Source: Pseudomonas saliphila (GTDB lineage Bacteria > Pseudomonadota > Gammaproteobacteria > Pseudomonadales > Pseudomonadaceae). Taken from it: a stretch of DNA of 64,000 nucleotides. Shown here piece by piece: positions 1 to 7,606 of this stretch (positions are counted from its first letter, which is position 1; each line of letters begins with the position of its first letter). Where the stretch lies: contig NZ_VTVA01000011.1 in the NCBI RefSeq assembly GCF_008638345.1, positions 62,001-126,000 on the forward strand, in the 5' to 3' direction. A model generated the notes under the pieces. That model did no database searches. It was not told where the DNA came from and saw only the letters and a program-made list of their open reading frames with translations. The position numbers and the translations under genes were made by a program.

Positions 1-173
1 GCTACGAAAGCAAGGACACCGCCGCCGGCAAGTTCATGTTTAATCTCAAAGCGGCAAATCACCAGGTGATTGGCACCAGTCAGTCCTATGCCTCGGCTGC
101 TTCTCGCGACAACGGGATCGAGTCAGTGAAAAACAATGCCCCCGAGGCGAAGGTCGTTGATGTTGACGGCTGA
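1..173 (+). CDS. YegP-family DUF1508 protein, C-terminal part
   Basis: The window opens inside this gene; codons read from base 3 and the frame ends at TGA 171-173, leaving 56 residues. The translated part has the DUF1508 pattern: a K-F-M-F-N-L-K strand, a turn, then I-G-T-S-Q-S-Y and R-D-N-G-I-E-S-V-K-N-N-A. Proteins of this family (E. coli YegP) are small, often made of two such repeats, and are of unknown function. Only the last repeat is visible, so total length and start are unknown. The family assignment is by recognition of the repeat motif; no function is inferred. Confidence 0.85.
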   Translation, partial: YESKDTAAGKFMFNLKAANHQVIGTSQSYASAASRDNGIESVKNNAPEAKVVDVDG

Positions 174-213
174 CCGGTGACGAGGGCGCGGCCATTCTGT
201 GCGTCCCTGATAC

Positions 214-441
214 CTATCGACAGCTCGCTCGGCGGTTTCGGACAGTAGCTTGCCGTAGGTCATTGATTCCCCTTTGTACCAGACACAAAAAAGACGCCTG
301 TAGATTGCTCTTGAGTAATCCGGCGATATGACGCTGAGCGGTGCGTCGAGCGATCTCTGGGTGCAGAGCAAGTAGCTCTCCCAAGCTCAGGCCGTCATTG
401 GTTGCCTGGATGCTGCTCAATCGTTTGGTGCTGGATGACAT
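214..441 (-). pseudogene. Remnant of a Fic-family protein N-terminus (HTH)
   Basis: A 75-codon leftward frame starts at ATG 439-441. Residues 1-45 look like the N-terminal winged-helix segment of Pseudomonas Fic-family (AMP-transferase) proteins: LSLGELLALHP, then an IARRTAQRHIAGLL recognition helix. After about residue 47 the likeness stops and the frame runs into basic low-information sequence before the stop at 214. Intact Fic proteins of this type are several hundred residues long, and no HPFxxGNGR Fic motif is present nearby. I read it as a broken copy, though a small free-standing HTH protein cannot be excluded. A second short leftward frame (ATG at 262, good ribosome site) runs on into the YegP gene and is probably debris. 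Confidence 0.4.
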
Positions 442-450
442 GACAGAAGT

Positions 451-491
451 GGCGCCATATTTGAACAATATGGCACCGTTATGGCGCGGTT
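451..491. promoter_or_regulatory. Inverted repeat upstream of the HTH remnant, possible operator
   Basis: GGCGCCATAT (451-460) and ATATGGCACC (468-477) are inverted repeats with one mismatch and a 7-base spacer. A further half-site, TATGGCGC, follows at 480-487. The sequence TGGCGCGGTT occurs at 482-491 and again at 523-532, 41 bases apart. The cluster begins 10 bases upstream of the ATG of the HTH frame, where an autoregulatory operator would be expected. The operator role is inferred from position only. Confidence 0.35.
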
Positions 492-652
492 TGAGGAATC
501 GCGCCCTATGCGGAGTAGATTGTGGCGCGGTTCTGCTTGCAAGCACCTTGAGTGGAATACCCCATGGCATACCGGAGCTCATGGGCCGTCGTGGGCGCTA
601 TCAAATATTGATGATGCCGAAATCCCGTGCTCACTGGATTGCAGGCACAAAA

Positions 653-674
653 AAAGACGCCCGGAGGCGTCTTT
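653..674 (-). terminator. ssrA rho-independent terminator
   Basis: AAAGACGCC (653-661) and GGCGTCTTT (666-674) form a perfect 9-bp stem with loop CGGA. On the minus strand the hairpin is followed by a T-run opposite 649-655. It lies 13 bases beyond the 3' CCA of the tmRNA, as expected for its terminator. Confidence 0.85.
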
Positions 675-686
675 ATTTGCTTTATT

Positions 687-1074
687 TGGTGGAGCCGGGG
701 GGATTTGAACCCCCGTCCGCCAGTCCGCCGCTGTCGGTTCTACATGCTTAGCCATCTCAACTGAGTTAACTCCTCACCGCCCGAGTGGCAGGGTGTTTGG
801 AGCGAGTTGTGTAAGTTTTTAGCCGCTTCGTCCACAACGTACTAGGCGACGATTCTGTTCTATATGACAATCATTTCGAGTTTACAGAAATCCTCTAATG
901 ATTGCTGGAGCCGAAGCTACCAGTAGTGCGACTAGGCTGCTTACGCAGCTAGTTGAGCACCGTAATTGTCATCATTGGCAATTATAGGTTTTGCAACAGT
1001 TTATTTACGAGTTCTGTTACCAACTCGGCATGCCCCTCAAGTTTTGTAACCGTCGTCGAATCCTAATCGGCCCC
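687..1074 (-). ncRNA. ssrA: tmRNA (transfer-messenger RNA)
   Basis: Read leftward, the RNA begins GGGGCCGATTAGGATTCGAC at 1074 and ends with a tRNA-like T-arm (GGTTCAAATCC) and CCGGCTCCACCA at 687, 388 nt in all. The internal reading frame on the minus strand encodes ANDDNYGAQLAA followed by TAA, a proteobacterial proteolysis tag ending in LAA. The RNA rescues stalled ribosomes by trans-translation together with SmpB, whose gene lies just upstream on the same strand. Mature ends come from RNase P and 3' trimming, so the primary transcript is slightly longer. The tag has a GAQ insertion relative to the shorter ANDENYALAA of E. coli. Confidence 0.97.
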
Positions 1075-1097
1075 AAAACCATCTTGGTACGGGACGG

Positions 1098-1126
1098 AGT
1101 GTAACGTAAGCGGAGAGTGTTACCAA
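1098..1126 (-). promoter_or_regulatory. Likely ssrA promoter
   Basis: On the minus strand TTGGTA (1121-1126) is followed after exactly 17 bases by TACACT (1098-1103). These match the sigma70 -35 and -10 hexamers at 4 of 6 positions each. The predicted start near 1091 leaves a short leader before the mature 5' end at 1074, consistent with RNase P processing. Confidence 0.55.
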
Positions 1127-1259
1127 GGGGGGGGATGTTTCAAAAAGCTACCAGCGCAAAGAGGGGAGCGTCTACCTCACGGACTGAGTTACCAGAGACT
1201 TCCCGGCTACGCGAGCATGCCAGGCGAGGGCCGGTCATGCGACGCGCAACGTTTATATA

Positions 1260-1742
1260 TCAGCGGTGATTTTCGCGCACTATCCTGGCTTTGTCACGCG
1301 CCCAGTCGCGATCTTTTTCAGTTTCGCGTTTATCGAAATCCTTCTTGCCGCGTACCAGGGCGATTTCACATTTCACAAGGTGTCGCTTCCAGTACAGCGC
1401 GATGGGCACACAGCTAAAGCCTTTCTGCTGAACGCCAGTGAGCAGCTTGTCCAGCTCGCGCGCCTTGAGTAGCAACTTGCGGGTGCGTGTCGCGTCGGCA
1501 TACACATGGGTGCTGGCGGTCGTTAGCGGCGTGATGTGTGCGCCAAGCAGGAATGCCTCGCCGTCCTTGAGCAAAATGTAGCTGTCGACCAGCTGGACCT
1601 TCCCGGCCCTCAAGCTTTTGACTTCCCACCCGGTCAGGGCAACGCCCGCCTCGAAGCGATCTTCGATGAAGTATTCGTGTTTGGCCTTCTTGTTCAGCGC
1701 GATGGTGCCGCTGTTGGCCTGGGGTTTCTTTTGGTTGCTCAT
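1260..1742 (-). CDS. smpB: SsrA-binding protein SmpB
   Basis: SmpB binds tmRNA and brings it to stalled ribosomes. The 160-residue protein has the family core [18 protein letters not shown] and the segment [14 protein letters not shown]. It ends in a lysine/arginine-rich tail ([23 protein letters not shown]) that is known to fold into the decoding centre. The ATG at 1740-1742 is chosen because conservation begins at MSNQKKP; the frame is open further upstream but that part is unlike any SmpB. It is followed on the same strand by ssrA after 185 bases, the usual pairing of the two partners. Confidence 0.95.
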   Translation of the reverse strand: MSNQKKPQANSGTIALNKKAKHEYFIEDRFEAGVALTGWEVKSLRAGKVQLVDSYILLKDGEAFLLGAHITPLTTASTHVYADATRTRKLLLKARELDKLLTGVQQKGFSCVPIALYWKRHLVKCEIALVRGKKDFDKRETEKDRDWARDKARIVRENHR

Positions 1743-1861
1743 AGGCGGCGTATTATAGGGAGTGAACATTGATTCGGCTATCACCGTCATCGCCCGCTCT
1801 TGTGGCGACTGCGCAGAATCTGGACAATGCCGTTCTTTTCCAATATGGATCGGGCATTCAG

Positions 1862-3265
1862 ATGGCCAACGAAAGCGTATCGATACATGGAATCTGGTCA
1901 AGTCGGTGGGTGTTTATCCTGGCGGCGACTGGATCGGCGGTGGGCCTGGGCAATATCTGGAAGTTCCCTTACATGGCGGGTGCATACGGCGGCGGTGCCT
2001 TCGTGCTGGTGTATCTGGTGTGTATCGCGCTGATCGGCCTGCCGATCATGCTGGCGGAAACGGTGCTCGGCCGCCGCGGGCGACAGAGTCCGGTCAATAC
2101 TCTACGCAGCCTTGCGGTGCAATCCGGCGCCTCCCCGCGCTGGTCCTGGGCGGCGACCATGGGCATGACTGCCGCCTTGCTGATCCTCTCCTTTTATAGT
2201 GTGGTCGCGGGCTGGTCGCTGGATTACATCATTGGAATGGGGCGGGGCGAGTTCGCCGGTATTGACGGAGCGGGAGCCGGTGCGCGTTTCGATTCGATGA
2301 CGGCAGATCCCTGGCGGCTGACGCTATGGCACACGCTGTTCATGCTGGTAACCGGTTATATCATCGCCAAGGGCGTGGTCGCGGGGCTTGAGCGAAGCCT
2401 GCGGATCATGATGCCGCTGCTGTTCGTCTTGCTGGTCGTTCTGCTCGGTTACAGCCTGACCACCGGCTATTTCATGCAAGGCGTCCAGTTCCTGTTCCAC
2501 TTCGATTTATCCCAGGCGCGGGCGGGCATTCTTGCAGCGATGGGCCATGCGTTCTTTACGCTGAGCATTGGTGTCGGCTCAATCATGGTGTTCGGCTCAT
2601 ACATGCCGAAGAAGTCCTCCATCGGTGGCACGGTGCTCACGGTCGCGCTACTGGATACAGTGGTCGCGCTGACCGCCGGCCTAGCGTTGTTTCCGATCGT
2701 GTTTGCCGCCGGTCTGGAGCCCTCTGCGGGTCCAGGGTTGATGTTCGTCACGCTGCCGATTGCCTTCGGCAATGTGATGGCGGGCCAGGTTTTCGGGGTG
2801 ATTTTTTTTGTATTGGTCGCTATTGCGGCCTGGAGCTCGGCGATTTCCATGCTTGAGCCGGCGGTCGCCTTCTGGATTGAGCGCTCCGGAAAAAGCCGTG
2901 CGCGAATTACCGCCGTCATCGCCAGTATCTGCTGGGTGGTCGGGCTGGGGTCGGCGCTGTCCTTTAACGTGCTGGCAGATGCCAAGTTTTTCGTCGTGGA
3001 TGCCGATGGCTGGAGGCTGTTTGCCTGGGGCGCCGAAGGCGGCAAGACGTTCTTCGATACCGTTGACTATGTGACCAGCCGCATCATGTTGCCGCTGGGC
3101 GGGCTGTTGTTTGCATTGTTTGCCGGCTGGGTACTGGGGCGCGACGTGTTCAAGGCAGAGCTGGGGCTAAAATACCCGCGGCTGTTCCCGGTGGTGTATT
3201 GGTTGCTACGCTATGTGGCACCTGTCGGCGTGGCGATCGTATTTGTCACAGAACTCTACAATTGA
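1862..3265 (+). CDS. Sodium-dependent transporter, NSS/SNF family
   Basis: This 467-residue inner-membrane protein has about 11-12 hydrophobic segments and the NSS signature near the N-terminus ([26 protein letters not shown]), the helix-1 sodium site. Members couple Na+ entry to uptake of amino acids or related solutes; the substrate cannot be told from sequence. The ATG at 1862 is chosen because the signature begins shortly after it; the open frame upstream to 1769 is not conserved and overlaps the smpB upstream region. The ribosome site is weak. It is divergent from smpB and followed by ratA after 7 bases. A transporter sits in the same place in P. aeruginosa (from memory). Confidence 0.9.
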   Translation: MANESVSIHGIWSSRWVFILAATGSAVGLGNIWKFPYMAGAYGGGAFVLVYLVCIALIGLPIMLAETVLGRRGRQSPVNTLRSLAVQSGASPRWSWAATMGMTAALLILSFYSVVAGWSLDYIIGMGRGEFAGIDGAGAGARFDSMTADPWRLTLWHTLFMLVTGYIIAKGVVAGLERSLRIMMPLLFVLLVVLLGYSLTTGYFMQGVQFLFHFDLSQARAGILAAMGHAFFTLSIGVGSIMVFGSYMPKKSSIGGTVLTVALLDTVVALTAGLALFPIVFAAGLEPSAGPGLMFVTLPIAFGNVMAGQVFGVIFFVLVAIAAWSSAISMLEPAVAFWIERSGKSRARITAVIASICWVVGLGSALSFNVLADAKFFVVDADGWRLFAWGAEGGKTFFDTVDYVTSRIMLPLGGLLFALFAGWVLGRDVFKAELGLKYPRLFPVVYWLLRYVAPVGVAIVFVTELYN

Positions 3266-3272
3266 AGTGCCC

Positions 3273-3707
3273 ATGACTCATATCCAACGTTCTGCATTGC
3301 TGCCCTATCCGGCAGAGAGCCTGTTCGAGCTGGTCAATCGTGTTGAGCGCTACCCGGAATTTCTCCCCTGGTGCACGGCTGCAGAGGTTCTGGAAGAAAG
3401 CGAGCACAGCATGCGGGCAAAGCTGACAGTAGGCAAAGCGGGTATCCGCCAGTCATTCACGACGGTCAATCAGCTTGAGCCCGGTTCCAAGATTGATATG
3501 CATCTGGAAAACGGACCTTTCACCTCTCTGCACGGGGTCTGGGAGTTCCGCGCCCTGAGTGATCACGCTTGCAAGATCAGTCTTGACCTGCAATTTACAT
3601 ACTCGGGGCCGGTGGTGAAGGCGACACTGGGACCGCTTTTCAATCATGCCGCCAACACGCTGGTCGAAGCGTTCTCGCAGCGCGCCAAGGAGCTCTACGG
3701 TGGTTGA
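3273..3707 (+). CDS. ratA: RatA-family START/coenzyme Q-binding-like protein
   Basis: The 144-residue protein is a single SRPBCC (START-like) domain. It opens with a strand, then SLFELVNRVERYPEFLPWC, the family signature, and has the typical F-x-L-L-x-F-x-Y-S-G-P strand and C-terminal helix. In E. coli RatA is annotated as a toxin blocking 70S assembly, while eukaryotic Coq10 relatives bind ubiquinone; the true role in pseudomonads is unsettled. The ATG at 3273 follows a short gap after the transporter. Its stop overlaps the start of rnfH by 8 bases, so the two are probably translated together, as in many gammaproteobacteria. Confidence 0.88.
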   Translation: MTHIQRSALLPYPAESLFELVNRVERYPEFLPWCTAAEVLEESEHSMRAKLTVGKAGIRQSFTTVNQLEPGSKIDMHLENGPFTSLHGVWEFRALSDHACKISLDLQFTYSGPVVKATLGPLFNHAANTLVEAFSQRAKELYGG

Positions 3708-4023
3708 TAAAACCATAGCGGTGGAGGTGGCCTACGCGCTACCGCAGAAACAGAAAATAATCAGTCTGGTGGTGCCAGAGGGTACAACCATGCTGGAGGC
3801 AGCGCGGCTGTCGCGAATCGACGAGCATTTTCCCGAGCTGGATATCGAGCAGAGTGCCATGGGGGTTTTTGGCAAGACGGTGCCCAAGCCGGCGGAACGG
3901 CAGCTTAAAGCGGGAGAGCGCGTGGAGATTTACCGCGCGTTGATTGCGGACCCCAAAGAGGTTCGCAAGCAGCGGGCCGCCAAGGCTAAAGAGGCCAAGG
4001 CGGAAGAGGCAAAACAGGAATAG
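3700..4023 (+). CDS. rnfH: RnfH-family ubiquitin-like-fold protein
   Basis: This 107-residue protein has a ubiquitin-like beta-grasp core (IAVEVAYALPQKQKIISLVVPEGTT, then VGVFGK-like and ERVEIYRALIADPKEVRKQRA). It ends in a charged, alanine/lysine/glutamate-rich helix typical of the family. The start is GTG at 3700, inside the last codons of ratA (8-base overlap), chosen because conservation begins at VDKTIAVEV. The ratA-rnfH pair is widely conserved and often annotated as an antitoxin-like partner, but no biochemical role is established. It converges on bamE with a 61-base gap and no clear terminator. Confidence 0.88.
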   Translation: MVDKTIAVEVAYALPQKQKIISLVVPEGTTMLEAARLSRIDEHFPELDIEQSAMGVFGKTVPKPAERQLKAGERVEIYRALIADPKEVRKQRAAKAKEAKAEEAKQE

Positions 4024-4084
4024 AGCAACTCAGGTCGACGGATCTGAGCATCTTGCGATGCTGCTTCCGCTTCACATGGCCAGG

Positions 4085-4519
4085 TTATTCGCCGGTGCCC
4101 AGTGGTGCACCCAGATCAACCGGATAGCTTTCGGTCGTGGGTGTTTCCGGACTCTGGCCACGCATGATGGCTTCGTCGCGGCTGGTGCCAGGCTGGAAAT
4201 CGCCTGCAAGCCCTACCAGTTGGTCGTTTTCAAAGGTCAGGCTGACGCGCTCCTGCTCCCGGGTATCATGACCGGCTCGCATGCTGTACAAATAATCCCA
4301 GCGGTTCGGCGCAAAGGTATCCTGGATCAGCGGCGTACCCATGATAAAACGGACTTGCCGAGTGGTCATACCTGGGCGAAGCTGGTCAATCATTTCCTGC
4401 GTGACTACATTGCCCTGCTGTACATCGATTTTATATACGCCAGGAAAGCCACAACCAGCGAGGCTCAAGGCAGAGGTACATATAAGGACACAGAGGATTC
4501 GGTTCAGACTGTTTGGCAT
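4085..4519 (-). CDS. bamE: Outer-membrane assembly lipoprotein BamE (OmlA/SmpA)
   Basis: The 144-residue precursor has an N-terminal signal ending in the lipobox L-A-G-C (cysteine 22), so it is lipidated and anchored to the outer membrane. The following domain carries the BamE pattern [28 protein letters not shown] and W-D-Y-L-Y-S-M-R. BamE is the small stabilising lipoprotein of the BAM complex that inserts beta-barrel proteins; in Pseudomonas it is called OmlA. It is divergent from fur across about 95 bases, the arrangement known from P. aeruginosa. Confidence 0.95.
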   Translation of the reverse strand: MPNSLNRILCVLICTSALSLAGCGFPGVYKIDVQQGNVVTQEMIDQLRPGMTTRQVRFIMGTPLIQDTFAPNRWDYLYSMRAGHDTREQERVSLTFENDQLVGLAGDFQPGTSRDEAIMRGQSPETPTTESYPVDLGAPLGTGE

Positions 4520-4613
4520 CGCGTGGTAACATCCACTATCGTGAGTCGGCTGAATGGCCTTGAATCATACCCGACAGATCCCGCCCTGCGAAGCGCTGAA
4601 CGAGAAACTACCC

Positions 4614-5018
4614 ATGGTTGAAAATCAAGAACTGCGGAAAGCTGGCCTGAAAGTCACGCTTCCGCGCGTCAAGATCCTGCAGATGCTGGATAACTCACCA
4701 GACCGCCACATGAGCGCCGAAGACGTCTACAAGGCACTGATGGAAGCGGGTGAGGATGTCGGCCTTGCCACCGTTTACCGGGTATTGACCCAGTTCGAAT
4801 CCGCCGGTCTGGTGGTGCGCCACAATTTCGACGGTGGACACGCTGTATTCGAATTGGCCGATGGTGAGCACCATGATCATATGGTCTGCCTGGATACCGG
4901 TGAGGTGATCGAATTCTACGATCCGGAGATCGAGCGCCGCCAGCACGAGATCGTCAAGGAGCACGGCTACGAGCTGGTGGACCATAATCTGGTGTTGTAC
5001 GTGAAAAAGCGCGTCTAA
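4614..5018 (+). CDS. fur: Ferric uptake regulator Fur
   Basis: The 134-residue protein has an N-terminal winged helix (ATVYRVLTQFESAGLV recognition helix, about residues 52-67) and a C-terminal metal-binding dimer domain with the HHDH motif at 86-89. Cysteine 92 is present, but the second cysteine of the E. coli CxxC pair is a threonine (CLDTG), as in pseudomonad Fur. With Fe2+ it represses iron uptake genes; a likely target in this window is the Fur box before the PrrF-like RNA near 63630. The ATG at 4614 is chosen since LRKAGLKVTLPR begins right after it. It is divergent from bamE and convergent with recN. Confidence 0.97.
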   Translation: MVENQELRKAGLKVTLPRVKILQMLDNSPDRHMSAEDVYKALMEAGEDVGLATVYRVLTQFESAGLVVRHNFDGGHAVFELADGEHHDHMVCLDTGEVIEFYDPEIERRQHEIVKEHGYELVDHNLVLYVKKRV

Positions 5019-5045
5019 AAAGACGCTTTCGGTGGCAATAACATA

Positions 5046-5076
5046 ACGCCCTTCCTGTACCAGGGAGGGCGTTTGT
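5046..5076. terminator. Bidirectional terminator between fur and recN
   Basis: ACGCCCTTCC and GGGAGGGCGT form a 10-base stem with one mismatch around a short loop, followed on the plus strand by TTTGTCGTT. Located between the convergent ends of fur and recN. A smaller AAAGCGTCT-type hairpin overlaps the fur stop just upstream. Confidence 0.65.
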
Positions 5077-5093
5077 CGTTGTGCAGCTGACTG

Positions 5094-6767
5094 CTATTCA
5101 GGGCTGACCAGCAGCTTGCGTGCGTGGGCTAGAGACTCCTCGGTCATGTCGATGCCGCCCAGCATGCGTGCAACCTCATGGACGCGGCCGTCACGGTCCA
5201 GGTTGTCAATGCAGGTGCGCGTTGATTTGCGCGACTGTTCCTTGCGGACAAACAGATGCTGATGTCCCTGTGCAGCGACCTGGGGCAAATGCGTGACAGT
5301 CAGCACCTGGCCGCGCGCGCCGAGCTGGCGCAGCAACTGTCCAACGATCTCAGCGGTGGGCCCGCCAATTCCCACGTCTACTTCATCAAACACCAGGGTC
5401 GGCACCCGCGAGGTCTGAGCAGTGATGACCTGGATACCGAGGCTTATCCGCGACAATTCGCCCCCCGACGCGACCTTGGCCAGAGGTTTGGCGGGCTGGC
5501 CGGGGTTGGCGCTGACCAGAAATTCGACATTTTCCAGCCCGTGCGGTGAATGCTCGTCCGATTTGTTCGCCGTTAACTGCACCACTACCTGACCACCGGG
5601 CATGCCCAGTTGCTGTATTTCGTGGGTGACGGCTTCCGCCAGCCGGTTGGCCGCCTTCTTTCGCGCCGTGGTCAGTTGGCCTGCCAGCTGCTGATAGTGA
5701 ATACGAAAGGCATCCAGTTCCTCGGCCAGTTGTCCGGAGTCGGCGTGGCTCCGCTCGATGCTTTCGAGTTCGTCGATCAGCGTCTGCTGCAGGGCCGGTA
5801 GTTCGTCCGGATTGACCTTGTGCTTGCGGGCTAGCTCGTAAATGGTGCCAAGACGCTCTTCGATCTGTTGCTGGCGCACCGGGTCAGCTTCGAAATGATC
5901 CAGGTAACGGGTCAGTTCGCCGACGGCTTCTTCCACCTGAATTTGCGCACTGGCCAACAGGGTATTAGCTTCATCGAGATTCCGATGGCTCGCCTGCAGG
6001 TTGCCCATGCGCTGCAAGCTGGCGGTGAGCGATTGCAACACGCTGCCGCTGTCGTTCTCGCTGCACAGGTTGATCACCTGTTGGCATGAATGCAGGATCT
6101 GCTCGGCATTGGCCAGCTGCCGCTGATCGTTTTCCAGCTGATCCAGCTCGCCGTCCTGCAGGCTGAGATTGTCGAGCTCTTCCAGTTGGTAGGTCAGCAA
6201 TTGTAGGCGAGAGCTTTGCTCATCACCGCGCTGGCTCGCCTTGAGCAGCGCCTGCTCGGTTTGCCGGCAGCGTTGCGCCGCCAGTTGTACCTGGCGGGCC
6301 AGCTCGCTGGCGTTGGCGTAATTGTCCAGCAACCGGCGGTGGGTGTCCGTCTTGAGCAGTGACTGGTGCTCGTGCTGACTGTGAATATCAATCAGCATTT
6401 CGCCCAGTGCCTTGAGATGTTGCTGCGGGCAGGGGCTGCCGTTGATATAACCGCGCGATCGACCCTCTGCAGTCACCACGCGACGCAGGATAACCTGATG
6501 GTCTTCACCGGCAAGGTCGCGCTCATCCAGCCAGGCAATGGCTTCCGGGATCTCGCTGATATCAAAGGTCGCCAGCAGATCGGCCTTGCTGGCGCCGGGG
6601 CGTACTGCGCCGCTGTCAGCCCGGTCGCCGAGCGTCAGTGCCAGGGCATCCAGCATGATCGACTTGCCTGCACCGGTCTCACCGGTGATGACCGTCATGC
6701 CGTTGGCCAGCTCCAGTTCGAGGTGATCGACAATGGCATAGTTGTTCACCGCCAGATGTACCAGCAT
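5094..6767 (-). CDS. recN: DNA repair protein RecN
   Basis: The 557-residue SMC-like ATPase starts with the Walker A motif GETGAGKS at residues 29-36 in an N-terminal ABC-type half. It has long coiled-coil segments in the middle (leucine/glutamine-rich, about 150-360) and a C-terminal half with the ABC signature SGGELSR, Walker B TLVFDEVDVGIGG and TVTHLPQVA. Length is normal for the family. RecN holds broken chromosome ends together in double-strand break repair. A LexA-type box lies 24 bases upstream of the start, so it should be SOS-induced. It is divergent from the grpE heat-shock promoter. Confidence 0.97.
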   Translation of the reverse strand: MLVHLAVNNYAIVDHLELELANGMTVITGETGAGKSIMLDALALTLGDRADSGAVRPGASKADLLATFDISEIPEAIAWLDERDLAGEDHQVILRRVVTAEGRSRGYINGSPCPQQHLKALGEMLIDIHSQHEHQSLLKTDTHRRLLDNYANASELARQVQLAAQRCRQTEQALLKASQRGDEQSSRLQLLTYQLEELDNLSLQDGELDQLENDQRQLANAEQILHSCQQVINLCSENDSGSVLQSLTASLQRMGNLQASHRNLDEANTLLASAQIQVEEAVGELTRYLDHFEADPVRQQQIEERLGTIYELARKHKVNPDELPALQQTLIDELESIERSHADSGQLAEELDAFRIHYQQLAGQLTTARKKAANRLAEAVTHEIQQLGMPGGQVVVQLTANKSDEHSPHGLENVEFLVSANPGQPAKPLAKVASGGELSRISLGIQVITAQTSRVPTLVFDEVDVGIGGPTAEIVGQLLRQLGARGQVLTVTHLPQVAAQGHQHLFVRKEQSRKSTRTCIDNLDRDGRVHEVARMLGGIDMTEESLAHARKLLVSPE

Positions 6768-6790
6768 CGCCGTGCTCCTGGGTAATAGGT

Positions 6791-6806
6791 CTGGTTATTT
6801 ATACAG
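6791..6806 (-). promoter_or_regulatory. SOS (LexA) box of recN
   Basis: On the minus strand the box reads CTGTATAAATAACCAG, preceded by TA. It matches the gammaproteobacterial LexA consensus CTG-N10-CAG with an AT-rich centre. It sits 24 bases before the recN ATG, where LexA would cover the promoter. Confidence 0.85.
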
Positions 6807-6864
6807 TAGTCCCGCTTTGCCGTTCAAGTCCCCGGATGATCCTTTTGTCATGAAGGTTGTTAGC

Positions 6865-6892
6865 CTTGAATCACCGGTGGCCGACCCCATAT
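6865..6892 (+). promoter_or_regulatory. Sigma32 (RpoH) heat-shock promoter of grpE
   Basis: CTTGAAT (6865-6871), a 13-base spacer and CCCCATAT (6885-6892) match the RpoH consensus CTTGAAA-N11-16-CCCCATNT nearly perfectly. The predicted transcript start is about 40 bases before the grpE ATG. Confidence 0.9.
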
Positions 6893-6938
6893 AGAGGTCA
6901 GAGCATTTTTATGTACTTATTATCGACAGGAGAGATTC

Positions 6939-7520
6939 ATGGCGGACGAACAGAAGCAGGACCTGAACGATCAGGAGCCCGTTTTCGAGGAAGCGCTGGA
7001 AGGCGATGAATCAGAGGATCTGGCTGCGAAGGTGGCCAGTCTCGAAGAGCAGTTGGCTGCTGCGCAGGATCAGGCTCTGCGAGCGGCCGCTGATGTACAG
7101 AACGCACGCCGGCGCGCCGAGCAGGAAGTTGAAAAGGCGCACAAGTTTGCCCTTGAGCGTTTTGCCAATGACCTGCTGCCAGTACTCGACAGTCTGGAGC
7201 GCGGCATCGAATTGTCTGATGAGCGTGATGAAGCCCTCAGGCCAATGCGCGAGGGTATGGAGCTGACGCTGAAGATGTTTGCCGACACGCTCGGTCGTTA
7301 TCAGATTGAAGAAGTGGATCCTGAAGGTGAACCCTTCAACCCCGAATTGCATCAGGCGATGACCACAGAGGAGCGGGACAGCATGGAGCCCAACACCGTG
7401 GTCCGGGTGTTTCAGAAAGGCTATACGCTCAGTGGTCGGCTTCTGCGCCCGGCGATGGTGGTAGTGAGCAAGGCTCCCGCCAACAAGCCCGCCTCACCTT
7501 CGATCGACGAACAGGCTTGA
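6939..7520 (+). CDS. grpE: Nucleotide exchange factor GrpE
   Basis: This 193-residue protein has a long acidic N-terminal helix (about 1-95, coiled-coil dimer stalk) and a C-terminal beta domain with [15 protein letters not shown] and [21 protein letters not shown], the GrpE signature. GrpE releases ADP from DnaK, and its stalk acts as a thermosensor. The ATG at 6939 has a ribosome site (AGGAGAG) at good spacing. The gene is the first of grpE-dnaK-dnaJ; a second sigma32 promoter overlaps its stop codon. Confidence 0.97.
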   Translation: MADEQKQDLNDQEPVFEEALEGDESEDLAAKVASLEEQLAAAQDQALRAAADVQNARRRAEQEVEKAHKFALERFANDLLPVLDSLERGIELSDERDEALRPMREGMELTLKMFADTLGRYQIEEVDPEGEPFNPELHQAMTTEERDSMEPNTVVRVFQKGYTLSGRLLRPAMVVVSKAPANKPASPSIDEQA

Positions 7521-7542
7521 AATTAAATCGAGTGACCCCACT
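7516..7542 (+). promoter_or_regulatory. Sigma32 promoter of dnaK
   Basis: CTTGAAA (7516-7522) overlaps the grpE TGA and is followed after 13 bases by CCCCACT (7536-7542). The -35 match is perfect and the spacer is the same length as that of the grpE promoter. It would let dnaK be made in excess of grpE. A small GCCGCG/CGCGGC hairpin (7567-7585) lies in the dnaK leader. Confidence 0.8.
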
Positions 7543-7606
7543 AAGGGTTCATCAGTAGACAATCCCGCCGCGGGTATCACGCGGCATACAGATTCGGAGA
7601 ATTTAG

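Noticed and set aside
123-262. Short leftward frame with a good ribosome site
   Set aside because: It runs into the YegP gene on the other strand and resembles no known protein; possible but unsupported.
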